From assembly GCA_021463865.1 (NCBI GenBank), contig JAJTXY010000009.1, forward strand, positions 113,077-177,076: a DNA stretch of 64,000 nt. Direction: 5' to 3'. The notes under the pieces were generated by a model, which was given only the letters and a program-made list of their open reading frames with translations, did no database searches and had not been told where the DNA came from. The translations under genes and the position numbers were made by a program. This document shows, piece by piece, positions 9,581 through 18,307 of the stretch. Source of the stretch: Anaerolineae bacterium (GTDB lineage Bacteria > Chloroflexota > Anaerolineae > Aggregatilineales > J027). Numbering within the stretch: position 1 is the stretch's first letter; the number at the start of each line of letters is the position of its first letter.

Positions 9581-9904
9581 ATGTACTTTCTTGCAGACAC
9601 CATTACCAGCCAACCCGTCACCCTCAATACTACGGTGGGTCAGATCATTGCATGGATCGTCATTGGTCTAGTCTCCGGTTTGCTGGCGAGTTTTTTCATG
9701 CGAGGCCGCAAAAACCTCAGCACAGTCGTGTTGATCGGCCTTGCGGGTGCGCTTGTCGGTGGTTTCATATTTGATGTGTTGAACATCGAAATTACGGGAT
9801 CACTCAATAACGGATTTATCATCCGGTGGATTGACATTCTGGTTGCTTTTATTGGCGCAATTTTAGTGCTGCTCGCAACCAGTCGCCTCACTTTCCGAAC
9901 CTAG
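9581..9904 (+). CDS. GlsB/YeaQ/YmgE-type small membrane protein
   Basis: This 107-residue protein has three predicted membrane helices (about 18-38, 45-66, 82-102). It shows the family's Gly-rich first helix, 'IAWIVIGLVSGLLASFF', then 'LIGLAGALVGGFIFDVL'. The family is annotated as transglycosylase-associated or stress-response membrane proteins; its biochemical role is unknown. The ATG at 9581 is preceded by GGAG with seven bases spacing, and an upstream in-frame start at 9533 has no such site. Confidence 0.75.
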   Translation: MYFLADTITSQPVTLNTTVGQIIAWIVIGLVSGLLASFFMRGRKNLSTVVLIGLAGALVGGFIFDVLNIEITGSLNNGFIIRWIDILVAFIGAILVLLATSRLTFRT

Positions 9905-9949
9905 CTATCCGCTATTATCACCTTTGACCTCCCCCTTTTTTCCCCTAAT

Positions 9950-10009
9950 GCCAGTCATCCCTTTGGACAAACAGTCCCACTAACTGAAAACCCAAATGTG
10001 ATGACTGGC
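9950..10009. terminator. Long-loop inverted repeat between convergent genes
   Basis: GCCAGTCATC (9950-9959) and GATGACTGGC (10000-10009) are a perfect 10-bp inverted repeat with a 40-base spacer. It lies between the 3' ends of two convergent genes. It may end transcription from both sides. There is no T tract, so the call is weak. Confidence 0.35.
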
Positions 10010-10025
10010 TGGCAGTCCCTCGCTC

Positions 10026-13000
10026 TTATTCCTTGCCCATCTGATTAGCCTCGTTGATTTTCTCACGAGCGTCACTTGGTGTTGGGGCCGGGGCTTGTGG
10101 CGGTGGCGTGGCTTCATTGCCCTCACTTGCGGCACTTTTCACTTCCTGTTCGGCGATGGGTGCGCCAAGTTGTGTACCTAATTGATACATGAGTTGCAAG
10201 ACATTACTTTCGGTGAGTTTAAGCTGCGAACGCGCATTCATGGCGGCGGCAAGGGCTTCTAAACCGCCATCTACTGCGTGCAAATTGGCCTCCGACTGTA
10301 ATTCCTTTATCAGGGCAAAATGCGACTTATCAAAATCATTCATGGCGGCTTTGGTTTGGGCCACCAGATCGTTTAATACTTTTTGCCGTTCGGCGACCTT
10401 TTCGGGGAGGTTGCGGGTATTCTTCAAGATGTTTTCAAATTTCGCGGCGAGGCCGCTAAAGGCACTGGCAGCATCGCCTGTTCCTTTTACACCCGCCCTT
10501 TCCACAATCGAGGCAAAACGTTCGCCGTACTTACCAATATTCTTTAGGACATCAGCCAATTGTTTGGGGTCAACCGCACCCCGGAGGAATTGCGAGGCGT
10601 ATTTATCCAGTTTCATCAATTGGTCGAGGCTGGCGGTCAATAACTGCGATTTGAGCATGGGCTTGCCCGCCATTTCACCGACTTTGACCACCTGCCCTGT
10701 CGCCGGATCAAGCTGCTTATAGGGTTCATAGCCGGGGAAATAGTCGCGCTCACTGACCATCGAACGCACCCCACCGCCGGAGAAGTAGCCGCCCTTTTCA
10801 GCCGCGTTTATCATGGCCTGTTTCTTGGCGATGTCTACAACCAGTTTCTTTTGCGCCTCGATATTGTTGTCCATCACGGCTTTTTCAAGTTGGTTCACCA
10901 AGCCGTCAATTTCGTGATTCAGCAAAGCCACCCCCTCGGGCGAAGGCAGTGGCACTTTGGTGATTTTGATCCCCATTGCTTCCATCTGCTTCTTGAGACT
11001 GGCAATCAACCCCTCATCGCCCAGTTTTTCGGCTTGGGTAAGGCGCAGATTCATAAGCATTTCTTGCTCAAAAGCAGCGGCTTGCTGGGCGGCGTCTTCA
11101 CGCAGTTTGGGTAGTTTGGCAAACACCTCGTCATAGAGATGAATACGGCGCGGGTCTACAAACAAATCGGTGTCTAACAATTTATTCAATTCGCCGGGTT
11201 GGACACCTAATTTTTGTGAGAGGTATTCCACCGCCGCGTCCCGATGTTTAGCAGCATCCGCGCTGGCTACCGCCGCATCTTTCCGGCCCGTCTGCGAAAC
11301 ATCCAAGTCGGAAATATTGCCGGGTGTGCCGGTTCGTTTTGCCGCGCCGCCATAAGCCTTATCCATAAAGTCGTTGACTTCTTTGATAAGCGACTGCCGC
11401 CATGCCTCCATCGCCTGACCCGCAGCGGTATTTTTCCCGAACACCGTCGAGGCATTCAGTGATTTCCACCCTCCTGATTTCTTCACGACTTCTAGAGGGC
11501 CTAATTGCTCAATCAAAATCATGGCAATCTGATCGGCCTCAGCGACGGTGCGGAAACCTAAACGCACATCTTCCGCCAACATCTTTAAATCTTTCTTGTA
11601 CATCGCAATGTCTTCGGGTGAAATCACCCCGCGTTTCATCACCTCGCGGATACGTTGGGCCAGCGGATTTTCTTTGCCAAGAATTTCAATCATTTGTTCA
11701 TAGGATTTTCCAGAGGCTTCTTTGGCGCGATTGACCCCCAACTGCGAAATCGCTTTTTCAAGGGTTTCTTTGCCTTCCGCGTTCGCGCCAATGCTCGGCA
11801 GTTTGGCGATGAGTTCTTTTTCGGCATTCTTGGCGGTCTCGGTCACAATCTTGTCTACAGGCGGACGTTTGAGACCCTTCGCCGTTAACCTACCCGCCCG
11901 CAACGCCTTGAGGCCGATACCCGCCGCGTCAATAAAGGCGAACACGGTATCTAAAACGGCAGCGAGTGCCGCCGCGCTGACCTGCCCATCATAGATGAGT
12001 TGTGAAGAGGGACTGACGGCAGTCTTGGAAGCGGTGGACATATCGGCCCAGTTTTCAATGCTCATGCCCGCTTGGATAGCCCCTGCTCCAACGCCAGCAG
12101 CGGCGGCAATCCAGAAAGTCGCCGTTCCAAAGGTTGCCAGTTCCGCAATCACAAACGCGGCGGCGGCGAGTGCCCCTAGGCCTAAATTCACCCAAAACTG
12201 GGCACTTTCGTGGCCCTCGACTTCTTCCTTGATAATGAACTTGCCAACCGGGGAGGCCCAGTTAAATTTGCCACCTGCCGTGCCGCCCATCAATTGACCA
12301 TGAATCGGCAGCAAATCCCGATAATCAAGGTCATTCGAACTAATCATCGGGATAGCTTTTTTGATATTTTCCGCCAAATCACGTAGGCCCTCGCCCATCA
12401 TGGACTGCACTGCTTGGGGGCTGTCGGCTTTCACCAATTCCTCCAAGCGGCCTGCCTGCGCCAATGGATAGAGGCCGGGATATTTGGCGGAATACCCCTC
12501 GATAATGCCATTCAACTCATCGGCGTGGGCCTTGACTTCGGAATAGGGTTGCAGCTTGTCACTCCCCCGCCCCTGACCGGGAATGGAGGTCATTTCGGGT
12601 GGGCCTTCATGAAAATACTGCTCCCACACATAGGTCATATCTGGGCCATTCCGAATTTTAGCCAGCGGGGGACCGGGTTTATGTTTGGTGGTGTAGCCAA
12701 CCTGTAATTGATCCAAATGCCGCTTGGCTTGCATGGCATCGGCTAGAATCCCAGCGGCTTCCTGAATCTCTTTGAGGCGCTTTTCCTGCTCTTCGCCAAG
12801 ACTTTGATTGGGTTTGCCGCTCTCACCGTCAACCCCCAATTGCTCCATTTCTTTTTTGACCAATTCTTGGTTGGAGTTTAGGTATTTGAGGGCCAGTCCT
12901 TGAGTATCTTCTTTGAACTTGGTGGTCAAGTCTTTCAAGCATGGAATATTCTCATATTCCACACCGTAGTTGACGCTTTGCTCAAACAGGGTAAAGTAGG

Positions 13001-13523
13001 CTTCAATACCCTTCACACCCATTGAATCCCAAATACGCTCTAGGTAGCTTTCATCCTGCGGCCCAACCCATGTGTTGCTGTGAATCAATGAGATAATCTG
13101 GGCTTTTTTATCGGCCGATGCACCCAAAATGGCAGGCATATTGGTTTCGTTAACGTTGTCGGAGTCATGGGAGTCAATGATTTCATCCACCGTCATTTGC
13201 TTGTCGGGTGACAAGATACCCCGCTGCACAACCCCTGATTGACTAGGTTGTGTAACCATGCGCTGCAAATAGTGATTGCCACGCTGTTGGCCGATGGAAA
13301 GGGCCATATTCCGCCGCAGTTGCACCGGTAAACGGGGATTTCGTAGGACGGCAGCATGGTTCTCTCCTAAATCGCCACCATCGTCGCCACCCTGCCCACT
13401 CAATGCAATACCAATTCCCTGCCTAAAATAATCAGTGCTCTCTGGTTCAGCAGTGGGTTCGGCTTGCTCCAATCTCTTTTTGTCGCTGTCGGAATCGTTA
13501 GATAGTTGATAATGGTCGGTCAT
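10026..13523 (-). CDS. Large eCIS-cargo-like protein with membrane segment and possible nucleotidyltransferase motif
   Basis: This protein has 1165 residues. The charged, disordered N-terminus (1-50) leads to a 'LRRNMALSIGQQRGNHYLQRMV' type segment at about 65-90, similar to the 'LQR.IGN..V.RLL' motif in DUF4157-linked proteins associated with extracellular contractile injection systems. A hydrophobic Ala/Gly-rich stretch lies at about 440-490. Around 733-742 there is 'GTPGNISDLDVS' (D739, D741), and at 784-790 'DTDLFVD'. This spacing is reminiscent of a polymerase-beta-type nucleotidyltransferase active site. The rest is mainly helical and coiled-coil-like. There is no signal peptide and no injection-system structural gene in the window. 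AGGGG precedes the ATG. The function is unproven. Confidence 0.5.
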   Translation of the reverse strand: MTDHYQLSNDSDSDKKRLEQAEPTAEPESTDYFRQGIGIALSGQGGDDGGDLGENHAAVLRNPRLPVQLRRNMALSIGQQRGNHYLQRMVTQPSQSGVVQRGILSPDKQMTVDEIIDSHDSDNVNETNMPAILGASADKKAQIISLIHSNTWVGPQDESYLERIWDSMGVKGIEAYFTLFEQSVNYGVEYENIPCLKDLTTKFKEDTQGLALKYLNSNQELVKKEMEQLGVDGESGKPNQSLGEEQEKRLKEIQEAAGILADAMQAKRHLDQLQVGYTTKHKPGPPLAKIRNGPDMTYVWEQYFHEGPPEMTSIPGQGRGSDKLQPYSEVKAHADELNGIIEGYSAKYPGLYPLAQAGRLEELVKADSPQAVQSMMGEGLRDLAENIKKAIPMISSNDLDYRDLLPIHGQLMGGTAGGKFNWASPVGKFIIKEEVEGHESAQFWVNLGLGALAAAAFVIAELATFGTATFWIAAAAGVGAGAIQAGMSIENWADMSTASKTAVSPSSQLIYDGQVSAAALAAVLDTVFAFIDAAGIGLKALRAGRLTAKGLKRPPVDKIVTETAKNAEKELIAKLPSIGANAEGKETLEKAISQLGVNRAKEASGKSYEQMIEILGKENPLAQRIREVMKRGVISPEDIAMYKKDLKMLAEDVRLGFRTVAEADQIAMILIEQLGPLEVVKKSGGWKSLNASTVFGKNTAAGQAMEAWRQSLIKEVNDFMDKAYGGAAKRTGTPGNISDLDVSQTGRKDAAVASADAAKHRDAAVEYLSQKLGVQPGELNKLLDTDLFVDPRRIHLYDEVFAKLPKLREDAAQQAAAFEQEMLMNLRLTQAEKLGDEGLIASLKKQMEAMGIKITKVPLPSPEGVALLNHEIDGLVNQLEKAVMDNNIEAQKKLVVDIAKKQAMINAAEKGGYFSGGGVRSMVSERDYFPGYEPYKQLDPATGQVVKVGEMAGKPMLKSQLLTASLDQLMKLDKYASQFLRGAVDPKQLADVLKNIGKYGERFASIVERAGVKGTGDAASAFSGLAAKFENILKNTRNLPEKVAERQKVLNDLVAQTKAAMNDFDKSHFALIKELQSEANLHAVDGGLEALAAAMNARSQLKLTESNVLQLMYQLGTQLGAPIAEQEVKSAASEGNEATPPPQAPAPTPSDAREKINEANQMGKE

Positions 13524-13649
13524 AGAAGCCCCTGTAAAAGTGAATAAAGAGAGCAGTACAGGCTACAAGCGCGACCAAGCACTAGTATCTACTGCGGGTG
13601 ATAGGAAACAGAATAAACAGGTTTATTGAATTATATACGAAGGCAGTAT

Positions 13650-13687
13650 CCAACAAAACAAAAAGGATGCCTATTACAGCACCCTTT
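13650..13687 (-). terminator. Intrinsic terminator after nuoI
   Basis: On the minus strand AAAGGGTGC, an 8-base loop and GCATCCTTT (one mismatch) are followed by TTTGTTTTGTTG. It lies 24 bases past the nuoI stop. This is a classic stem plus T-rich tail and marks the end of the iscX-nuoB-nuoCD-nuoI operon. Confidence 0.75.
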
Positions 13688-13711
13688 CGGAGTTTTTCAT
13701 ATTTGAGGAAT

Positions 13712-15271
13712 TTATTCCCAAGCAATGCCATTCTCTTGCGCCAGCTTCTTGGCCTCGGCAATCTGCTTGCGGTCATTACTGGTCAATTTGATTTCTTTAG
13801 CTTTGCTCTTGCGTTCCAATTCCTTAGCGGCTTCAATCAGGGCCACTGTTCCTCCAACCGCCGCCGGAGTAGCCGCAGTTGCCGCCGCTACAGGGCTAGG
13901 TTCGGCTGCAACTACCGCTTCCGCTACGGGTGGCAGTGCAGCAAGCACTGGGCTTTCGATGACCGCGCCGGGGGTGAAACCGCTACCAGCTTCTTCAATC
14001 GTTGTACCAGCATCAGCCGCCGCTTTCTTGGCCGCCGAAATCGCTTTGCGGTGAAGTGAAGCGGGCTTAAACGTCTTTTCACGAATCAGTGAATCCAATT
14101 TCACGGCTGCGGCTGAACGGGCAGGGAGGGGCAGACCTTCATTTTCAGCCCATTGGGCTAATTGGTCGGGCGTTGCACCTTCCACATTGATGCTCACCCC
14201 AGCAGGTACAGTCGCTTTGGGGGCAGCGGCAGGGGCGGCAGATGCAACCGAGTCAGCAACAGGCGCAGGGGCAGCCGCCATGACGACTTCACCGGGTTTG
14301 AAGGATGCGGCTGACTCTTCAATCGTCGTATTGGTATCCTTAGCAGTTTTCTTGGCCGCCGAAACTGCCTTGCGATGCTCGGAGGACGGCTTAAAGGTCT
14401 TTTCGGTAATCATCTGCTCCAATTTAAGCGCGGCAGCAGAACGGGCTGGCAGTGGCAAGCCTTCGTTCGCGGCCCATTGCGCCAATTGGTCAGGGGATGC
14501 CCCTTCTACATTAATGCTTACACCCGCAGCGGCTGGCGCGGCAACACGCGGCGCACCGGGAGCAGCAGCTACAGCAGGCTTGGCAGCAGCATTTTCAATA
14601 TCAGGGTCATGGAAGGCTTGGTCGCGTTTTTCCCAAACGGGTTCCGTCATCGGAATGCCAGCTTTCTTGGCAACCTTCGCGGTATCCTTGTGTTCCCATT
14701 GACCACGCCCTTCGGCCTCTTCCAATGCCCGGTTCGGCGCGATTTGCTGCCAATAGCTAACCGGTTTGGCAAGTTTGGCATGGTCGTAGATATGGTTCAT
14801 CGTGCGGTCATAGGATGCCAATTCATAGTCATGATCCATCTTGATGGCATCGAATGGGCAATATTCCGCGCAGTAGCCACAATTCATGCAAATATCAATG
14901 TCAATATAGAAGGCTTCCGGTTCCGGCTTAGGGCGACCCGTCTTGGCATCCGTGCCACGTACAATCCAGATACATTGGGGTGGGCAGACTTTCGCGCAGA
15001 TGCCGCACGAAGTACACCAATCATGACCGGGTGAATGCGGGTCATCGGGATTATTGACCACCAAAAATGGCACAAAGCGGAAACGTTCTGGCATCGCCAA
15101 TTTTTCTTCGGGATACTCTACCGTATAGAGACCTTTGGCCTGTGCCCCTTGACGCACCGCGAAAGTTTCGGGGCTTTGCTTGGTTCCAAACATGCCAAGA
15201 TCAACCACAAACGTATCCACAAAGCGTTTTAGGGTGATCTTGAGGCCGTTCCAAATTCCAATTCCGTACAT
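13712..15271 (-). CDS. nuoI: NADH-quinone oxidoreductase subunit I with long repeat-containing C-terminal extension
   Basis: This protein of about 519 residues is more than twice the usual NuoI length. Residues 1-180 form a normal complex I ferredoxin-like subunit carrying clusters N6a/N6b. Two Cys-x2-Cys-x2-Cys-x3-Cys sets are present, in 'WCTSCGICAKVCPP' and 'CMNCGYCAEYCPFD'. From about 240 the protein becomes Ala/Pro-rich and carries two near-identical units of about 79 residues (251-329 and 359-437; each starting SINVEGA and holding 'EGLPLPARSAAA' and 'HRKA.SAAKK'). A shorter related basic helix follows at the end. The ATG at 15271 (AGGAG upstream) is preferred. It is the last gene of the nuo cluster, followed by a terminator. 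Confidence 0.88.
   Translation of the reverse strand: MYGIGIWNGLKITLKRFVDTFVVDLGMFGTKQSPETFAVRQGAQAKGLYTVEYPEEKLAMPERFRFVPFLVVNNPDDPHSPGHDWCTSCGICAKVCPPQCIWIVRGTDAKTGRPKPEPEAFYIDIDICMNCGYCAEYCPFDAIKMDHDYELASYDRTMNHIYDHAKLAKPVSYWQQIAPNRALEEAEGRGQWEHKDTAKVAKKAGIPMTEPVWEKRDQAFHDPDIENAAAKPAVAAAPGAPRVAAPAAAGVSINVEGASPDQLAQWAANEGLPLPARSAAALKLEQMITEKTFKPSSEHRKAVSAAKKTAKDTNTTIEESAASFKPGEVVMAAAPAPVADSVASAAPAAAPKATVPAGVSINVEGATPDQLAQWAENEGLPLPARSAAAVKLDSLIREKTFKPASLHRKAISAAKKAAADAGTTIEEAGSGFTPGAVIESPVLAALPPVAEAVVAAEPSPVAAATAATPAAVGGTVALIEAAKELERKSKAKEIKLTSNDRKQIAEAKKLAQENGIAWE
13960..14195 (-). repeat. Second coding repeat unit in the nuoI extension
   Basis: This unit encodes SINVEGATPDQLAQW onward to about the FTPGAVI segment. 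It matches the unit at 14285-14518 at protein level almost throughout and also clearly at DNA level, so it is a tandem intragenic duplication separated by an Ala/Pro linker. Confidence 0.75.
14285..14518 (-). repeat. First coding repeat unit in the nuoI extension
   Basis: This unit encodes SINVEGASPDQLAQW through FKPGEVV, the partner of the unit at 13960-14195. Each unit looks like a small helical domain ('DQLAQWAANEGLPLPARSAA') plus a basic helix ('HRKAVSAAKK'). Confidence 0.75.
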
Positions 15272-15298
15272 ATATAAATCTCTCTCCTCGCTCAAAAT

Positions 15299-15340
15299 CC
15301 CCCTCCCCACCGATACTGGAGAGGGAGGTTGGGGATGGGG
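15299..15340 (+). repeat. Dispersed G/C hairpin repeat, copy 2
   Basis: CCCCCTCCCC, a short loop and GGAGAGGGAGGTTGGGGATGGGG fill the gap between nuoCD and nuoI. The orientation on the plus strand is the same as in the other copies. On the transcript it would form a stable hairpin just upstream of the nuoI ribosome site. Confidence 0.6.
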
Positions 15341-15343
15341 TTA

Positions 15344-17191
15344 TTATCTGTCTGTCTCACCCAAAACGATGTCAATGCTGCCTAAAATCACCACAAGGTC
15401 AGCAATTTTGTGGCCGATGCACATCTGTTCCAACGCCGTCAGATTGATGAAACTGGGGGCGCGGATGTGGTAGCGCCAAGGATTCTGATCAAATTCCTTG
15501 CCCGGAACGCCAACCACATAATAACCGAGTTCCCCTTTTGGATTCTCTACACGACCATAACTTTCGCCGCCATTGGGGATACGCGGACTGTAGGCATCAA
15601 TGCCGAGGATACTCTGCCCGGCTGTTTCTTTCAGGCGCGGATAGATTTGCTGCAAAATCCGCACACTCTGGCGCATTTCTTCCAAGCGCACCAAGTAGCG
15701 ATCATACACGTCGCCATACGTCCCCGTCGGAATATCAAATTCCAATTCGGGATAGATGCTGTAGGGGTCGGCCTTCCGCACGTCATAGGGCACACCACTG
15801 GCCCGCAAGACTGGCCCCGCCGCACTCACCGCAATGGCTTGTTCTGCCGTCAAAACACCGACACCGCGTGTACGATTAAACACAATTTCATTCTTCGTCA
15901 GCAGACGGTCAAATTCATCCGTGAAGTTGGGCAGGCGCTCAAAAATCAAATTGTGCAAAAATTCCATCGTATCCACGTCGCGGATCATGTCATTCTCTAA
16001 AACAGCGTGGGCCATCATACGTTCAGGAATATCTTTGAACAATCCCCCAAAACGCATGTAATTACACATCATCCGACTGCCAGCCGTCGCTTCAAAGAAA
16101 TCGAGGATCAGCTCACGCTCAAAAATGGCATATAGGGCCGGGGTGAAGAAGGCACCGAGGTCGTTGAGCAAGAACCCAATTGACCATAGGTGATTGACAT
16201 AGCGGGTCAATTCGACCATCAGTACGCGGATCACTTCGGTGCGTTCCGTTGGTTGGTTATAGCCCTTGACCTGATTTTTCCACATCAGATTTTCAATCGC
16301 CAGCGCATAGCCGTGATTGTTGCTCATGCTGGAGATATAATCGAGGCGATCCGTATAGGGCATGTTCATAATCCACGTATTGCGCTCGCCAATCTTTTCA
16401 TGATTGCGATGCAGATAGCCCATGACGGGTTCGAGGGTTTCCACCGTCTCGCCATTCAAAGTGCAGACCATACGGAACACACCGTGAGTGCTGGGGTGAT
16501 GCGGCCCAAGATTGACCACCAATTTATCGGTGCGAATCCCACTACCTTCAATCTGAACACCCAGATTTAAACCTTCATAATGGTCAACTTCTGAGATGTC
16601 CCGGACCTTATCCATTGTGAATCCGGCGGGGTAGCTCACATTTTTGCCGAAGGGGTTATATTCCTCCGCACGGCGCACATTGCCACCGGGCCAGCGCGAA
16701 TCGAACGGCTTATGCTCGGACTCAAAATAGGCTTCTTTCCAATCTTTACGCAGCGGGTGGCCTTCAAACCCTTCCCACATCAAGATGCGCTTTAGATTGG
16801 GATGTCCGGTGAAATGAATCCCCATCAGGTCATAGGCTTCGCGCTCTTGGAAATCAGCACCCGGCCACACACTCACCACGCTTGGCACGGTGGCAACATC
16901 ACGGGGGGTACGGGCCTTAAAGGTCAATCCCTTGCCGCCGCTGGTACGATAGGCATGGTAGACGACCTCAAAATAATCGCCAAAGCCAAGATAATCCACG
17001 CCTGTCACATTTGAGAGGTAATCATAACCGAGTTCATCCCGAAGCGCCTGTGCGACATCGGGTAGCGAATCGCGGTCAACGACAATCCCCTCATAATTCT
17101 GACGGTCATCGGCCTGTACTGCCCCACCAAAACGCCCCAGACCAGCCAACGCCTCTTGGGTGGGATTTTGAACCAATACATTCTCTACCAT
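15344..17191 (-). CDS. nuoCD: Fused NADH-quinone oxidoreductase subunits C and D
   Basis: This 615-residue complex I peripheral-arm subunit joins the 30-kDa (NuoC, about 1-180; '[35 protein letters not shown]') and 49-kDa (NuoD, about 215-615) proteins in one chain. The NuoD part shows '[14 protein letters not shown]', '[12 protein letters not shown]' and a C-terminal 'VDVVLGEIDR'-like end. It contributes to the quinone-binding cavity beside NuoB. GAGGAGAT lies upstream of the ATG. Fusion occurs in several phyla. The gene sits between nuoB (21 bases) and nuoI. Confidence 0.95.
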   Translation of the reverse strand: MVENVLVQNPTQEALAGLGRFGGAVQADDRQNYEGIVVDRDSLPDVAQALRDELGYDYLSNVTGVDYLGFGDYFEVVYHAYRTSGGKGLTFKARTPRDVATVPSVVSVWPGADFQEREAYDLMGIHFTGHPNLKRILMWEGFEGHPLRKDWKEAYFESEHKPFDSRWPGGNVRRAEEYNPFGKNVSYPAGFTMDKVRDISEVDHYEGLNLGVQIEGSGIRTDKLVVNLGPHHPSTHGVFRMVCTLNGETVETLEPVMGYLHRNHEKIGERNTWIMNMPYTDRLDYISSMSNNHGYALAIENLMWKNQVKGYNQPTERTEVIRVLMVELTRYVNHLWSIGFLLNDLGAFFTPALYAIFERELILDFFEATAGSRMMCNYMRFGGLFKDIPERMMAHAVLENDMIRDVDTMEFLHNLIFERLPNFTDEFDRLLTKNEIVFNRTRGVGVLTAEQAIAVSAAGPVLRASGVPYDVRKADPYSIYPELEFDIPTGTYGDVYDRYLVRLEEMRQSVRILQQIYPRLKETAGQSILGIDAYSPRIPNGGESYGRVENPKGELGYYVVGVPGKEFDQNPWRYHIRAPSFINLTALEQMCIGHKIADLVVILGSIDIVLGETDR

Positions 17192-17212
17192 TGTTCGGTT
17201 ATCTCCTCAGAA

Positions 17213-17884
17213 TTAATCACCAGTGGCTTCTGCTAACAACACAGCAGATTCGGCCTGCTGGCGCAAAATGGCGGCTTGGCGTGGGTCTACAATATCCGGC
17301 CCGAGTACAGGTAGCGGAATTTCTTCGCTGGGGCCTTTGCTATACCACGGCACACTGTTGCGATTGTGGAGGCGCTGGCCTTCCATCTTTTGGTGTAGCG
17401 CAATAAACCCATGAATTAGGGCCTGTGGGGTGGGAGGGCAACCGGGAACATAAACATCCACCGGGATATATTGATCAATCCCGCTGACGACGTTATATCC
17501 CTCTTTAAATGGGCCACCACCCGACGCGCACGCCCCCATCGCCAAAACGTATTTCGGTTCGGGCATCTGGTTAAAAATACGCACAATCGGCACCACCATT
17601 TTCTTGGTGACGGTCCCGGAGACAATCAACAAGTCAGCTTGGCGTGGGCTGGCACGCATGACTTCCATCCCAAACCGTGACATGTCATAGCGGCTAGAGG
17701 CGGTGGCGATCATTTCAATCGCGCAGCACGCCAACCCAAACAACAAAGGCCATGTCGCTTTGGCGCGTGACCAGTTATAAATTCGGCTCAGGTTGGTGGA
17801 GGCAAGATTCCCCTGCAATTCAATCGGTAACGGAATATCGGGGTCATGCAACTCGCGTAAATCCAAATGGTCATGATTGGTCAT
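17213..17884 (-). CDS. nuoB: NADH-quinone oxidoreductase subunit B
   Basis: This protein of about 223 residues carries the terminal cluster N2 of complex I. The ligands are visible as the adjacent pair in 'GLACCAIEM', one in 'GACASGGG' and one in 'VPGCPPTP'. The C-terminal extension of about 45 residues is Ala/Gln-rich. The ATG at 17884 has GAGGAGAAG upstream. An in-frame upstream ATG would run far into the preceding iscX frame and is rejected. It overlaps the 3' end of the IscX gene by 14 bases. The other complex I subunits (A, E-H, J-N) are not in the window. Confidence 0.93.
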   Translation of the reverse strand: MTNHDHLDLRELHDPDIPLPIELQGNLASTNLSRIYNWSRAKATWPLLFGLACCAIEMIATASSRYDMSRFGMEVMRASPRQADLLIVSGTVTKKMVVPIVRIFNQMPEPKYVLAMGACASGGGPFKEGYNVVSGIDQYIPVDVYVPGCPPTPQALIHGFIALHQKMEGQRLHNRNSVPWYSKGPSEEIPLPVLGPDIVDPRQAAILRQQAESAVLLAEATGD

Positions 17885-18101
17885 GAAAATTCTTCTCCTC
17901 GTACCATACTCGCAAAATTTCGACCAGTAATTCCTCATTAGCGAGAATTGGCTCGTCTGCAAAATCTGGCAAACTCAATACCATTTCTAATAACTGCTGT
18001 GTGCCAAGCACCGTCGGGTCTACCCATGCGTAATCCTCCATAAGGCGCATCGCAATAGCATACGTCGCCTCCCAATAGAGGGGTTCACGCGGGTGGCTCA
18101 T
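17871..18101 (-). CDS. iscX: IscX-family Fe-S assembly regulator
   Basis: This small acidic protein of about 76 residues matches IscX/YfhJ (about 66 residues in E. coli). It has the 'LYWEATYAIAMRLME.Y' helix, 'VDPTVLGTQQLLEMVLSLPDFADEP', then 'ANEELLVEILRVWYEE', the typical W...P.F.D.P..NE.IL..I...W pattern. IscX binds the cysteine desulfurase IscS and iron and tunes cluster synthesis. Here it is the first gene of the nuoB-nuoCD-nuoI operon, overlapping nuoB by 14 bases. No iscS or iscU is nearby. The start is uncertain: ATG at 18101 is chosen, and TTG at 18155 would add 18 residues. Confidence 0.8.
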   Translation of the reverse strand: MSHPREPLYWEATYAIAMRLMEDYAWVDPTVLGTQQLLEMVLSLPDFADEPILANEELLVEILRVWYEEKNFHDQS

Positions 18102-18265
18102 AACAGCATCACACACTGATTTTCTAAAGTGAAATAATGGGTCGCCAGCACTCAAAAACCAGAATAACTTGAATTAAGTTTCAATTTTCCAAAGTTTAAC
18201 ACCTGACATACGATTGTGCCAATAGGAACAAATCGGATGATTGCAACTTGAACCGCCTTGAAGCA

Positions 18266-18307
18266 AAAGCCCCTCCCTGTGTTCGGGGAGGGGTTTGGGG
18301 TGGGGTT
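18266..18307 (+). repeat. Dispersed G/C hairpin repeat, copy 3
   Basis: AAAGCCCCTCCCTG, loop, CGGGGAGGGGTTTGGGG and TGGGGTT. Its last bases overlap the stop codon of the aldehyde dehydrogenase gene. It is nearly identical in layout to the copy at 43528. Confidence 0.7.

Noticed and set aside
10189..10722. A 177-codon plus-strand open frame opposite the large eCIS-like gene.
   Set aside because: It is antisense, Ser/Cys-rich and without motif; typical of complementary-strand frames in GC-biased coding DNA.
14375..15034. A 219-codon plus-strand open frame opposite nuoI.
   Set aside because: It is a shadow of the codon pattern of nuoI, whose ferredoxin motifs are unmistakable, and has no ribosome site.
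15410..16000. A 196-codon plus-strand open frame opposite nuoCD.
   Set aside because: It is antisense to conserved NuoD sequence; no homology is recognised.
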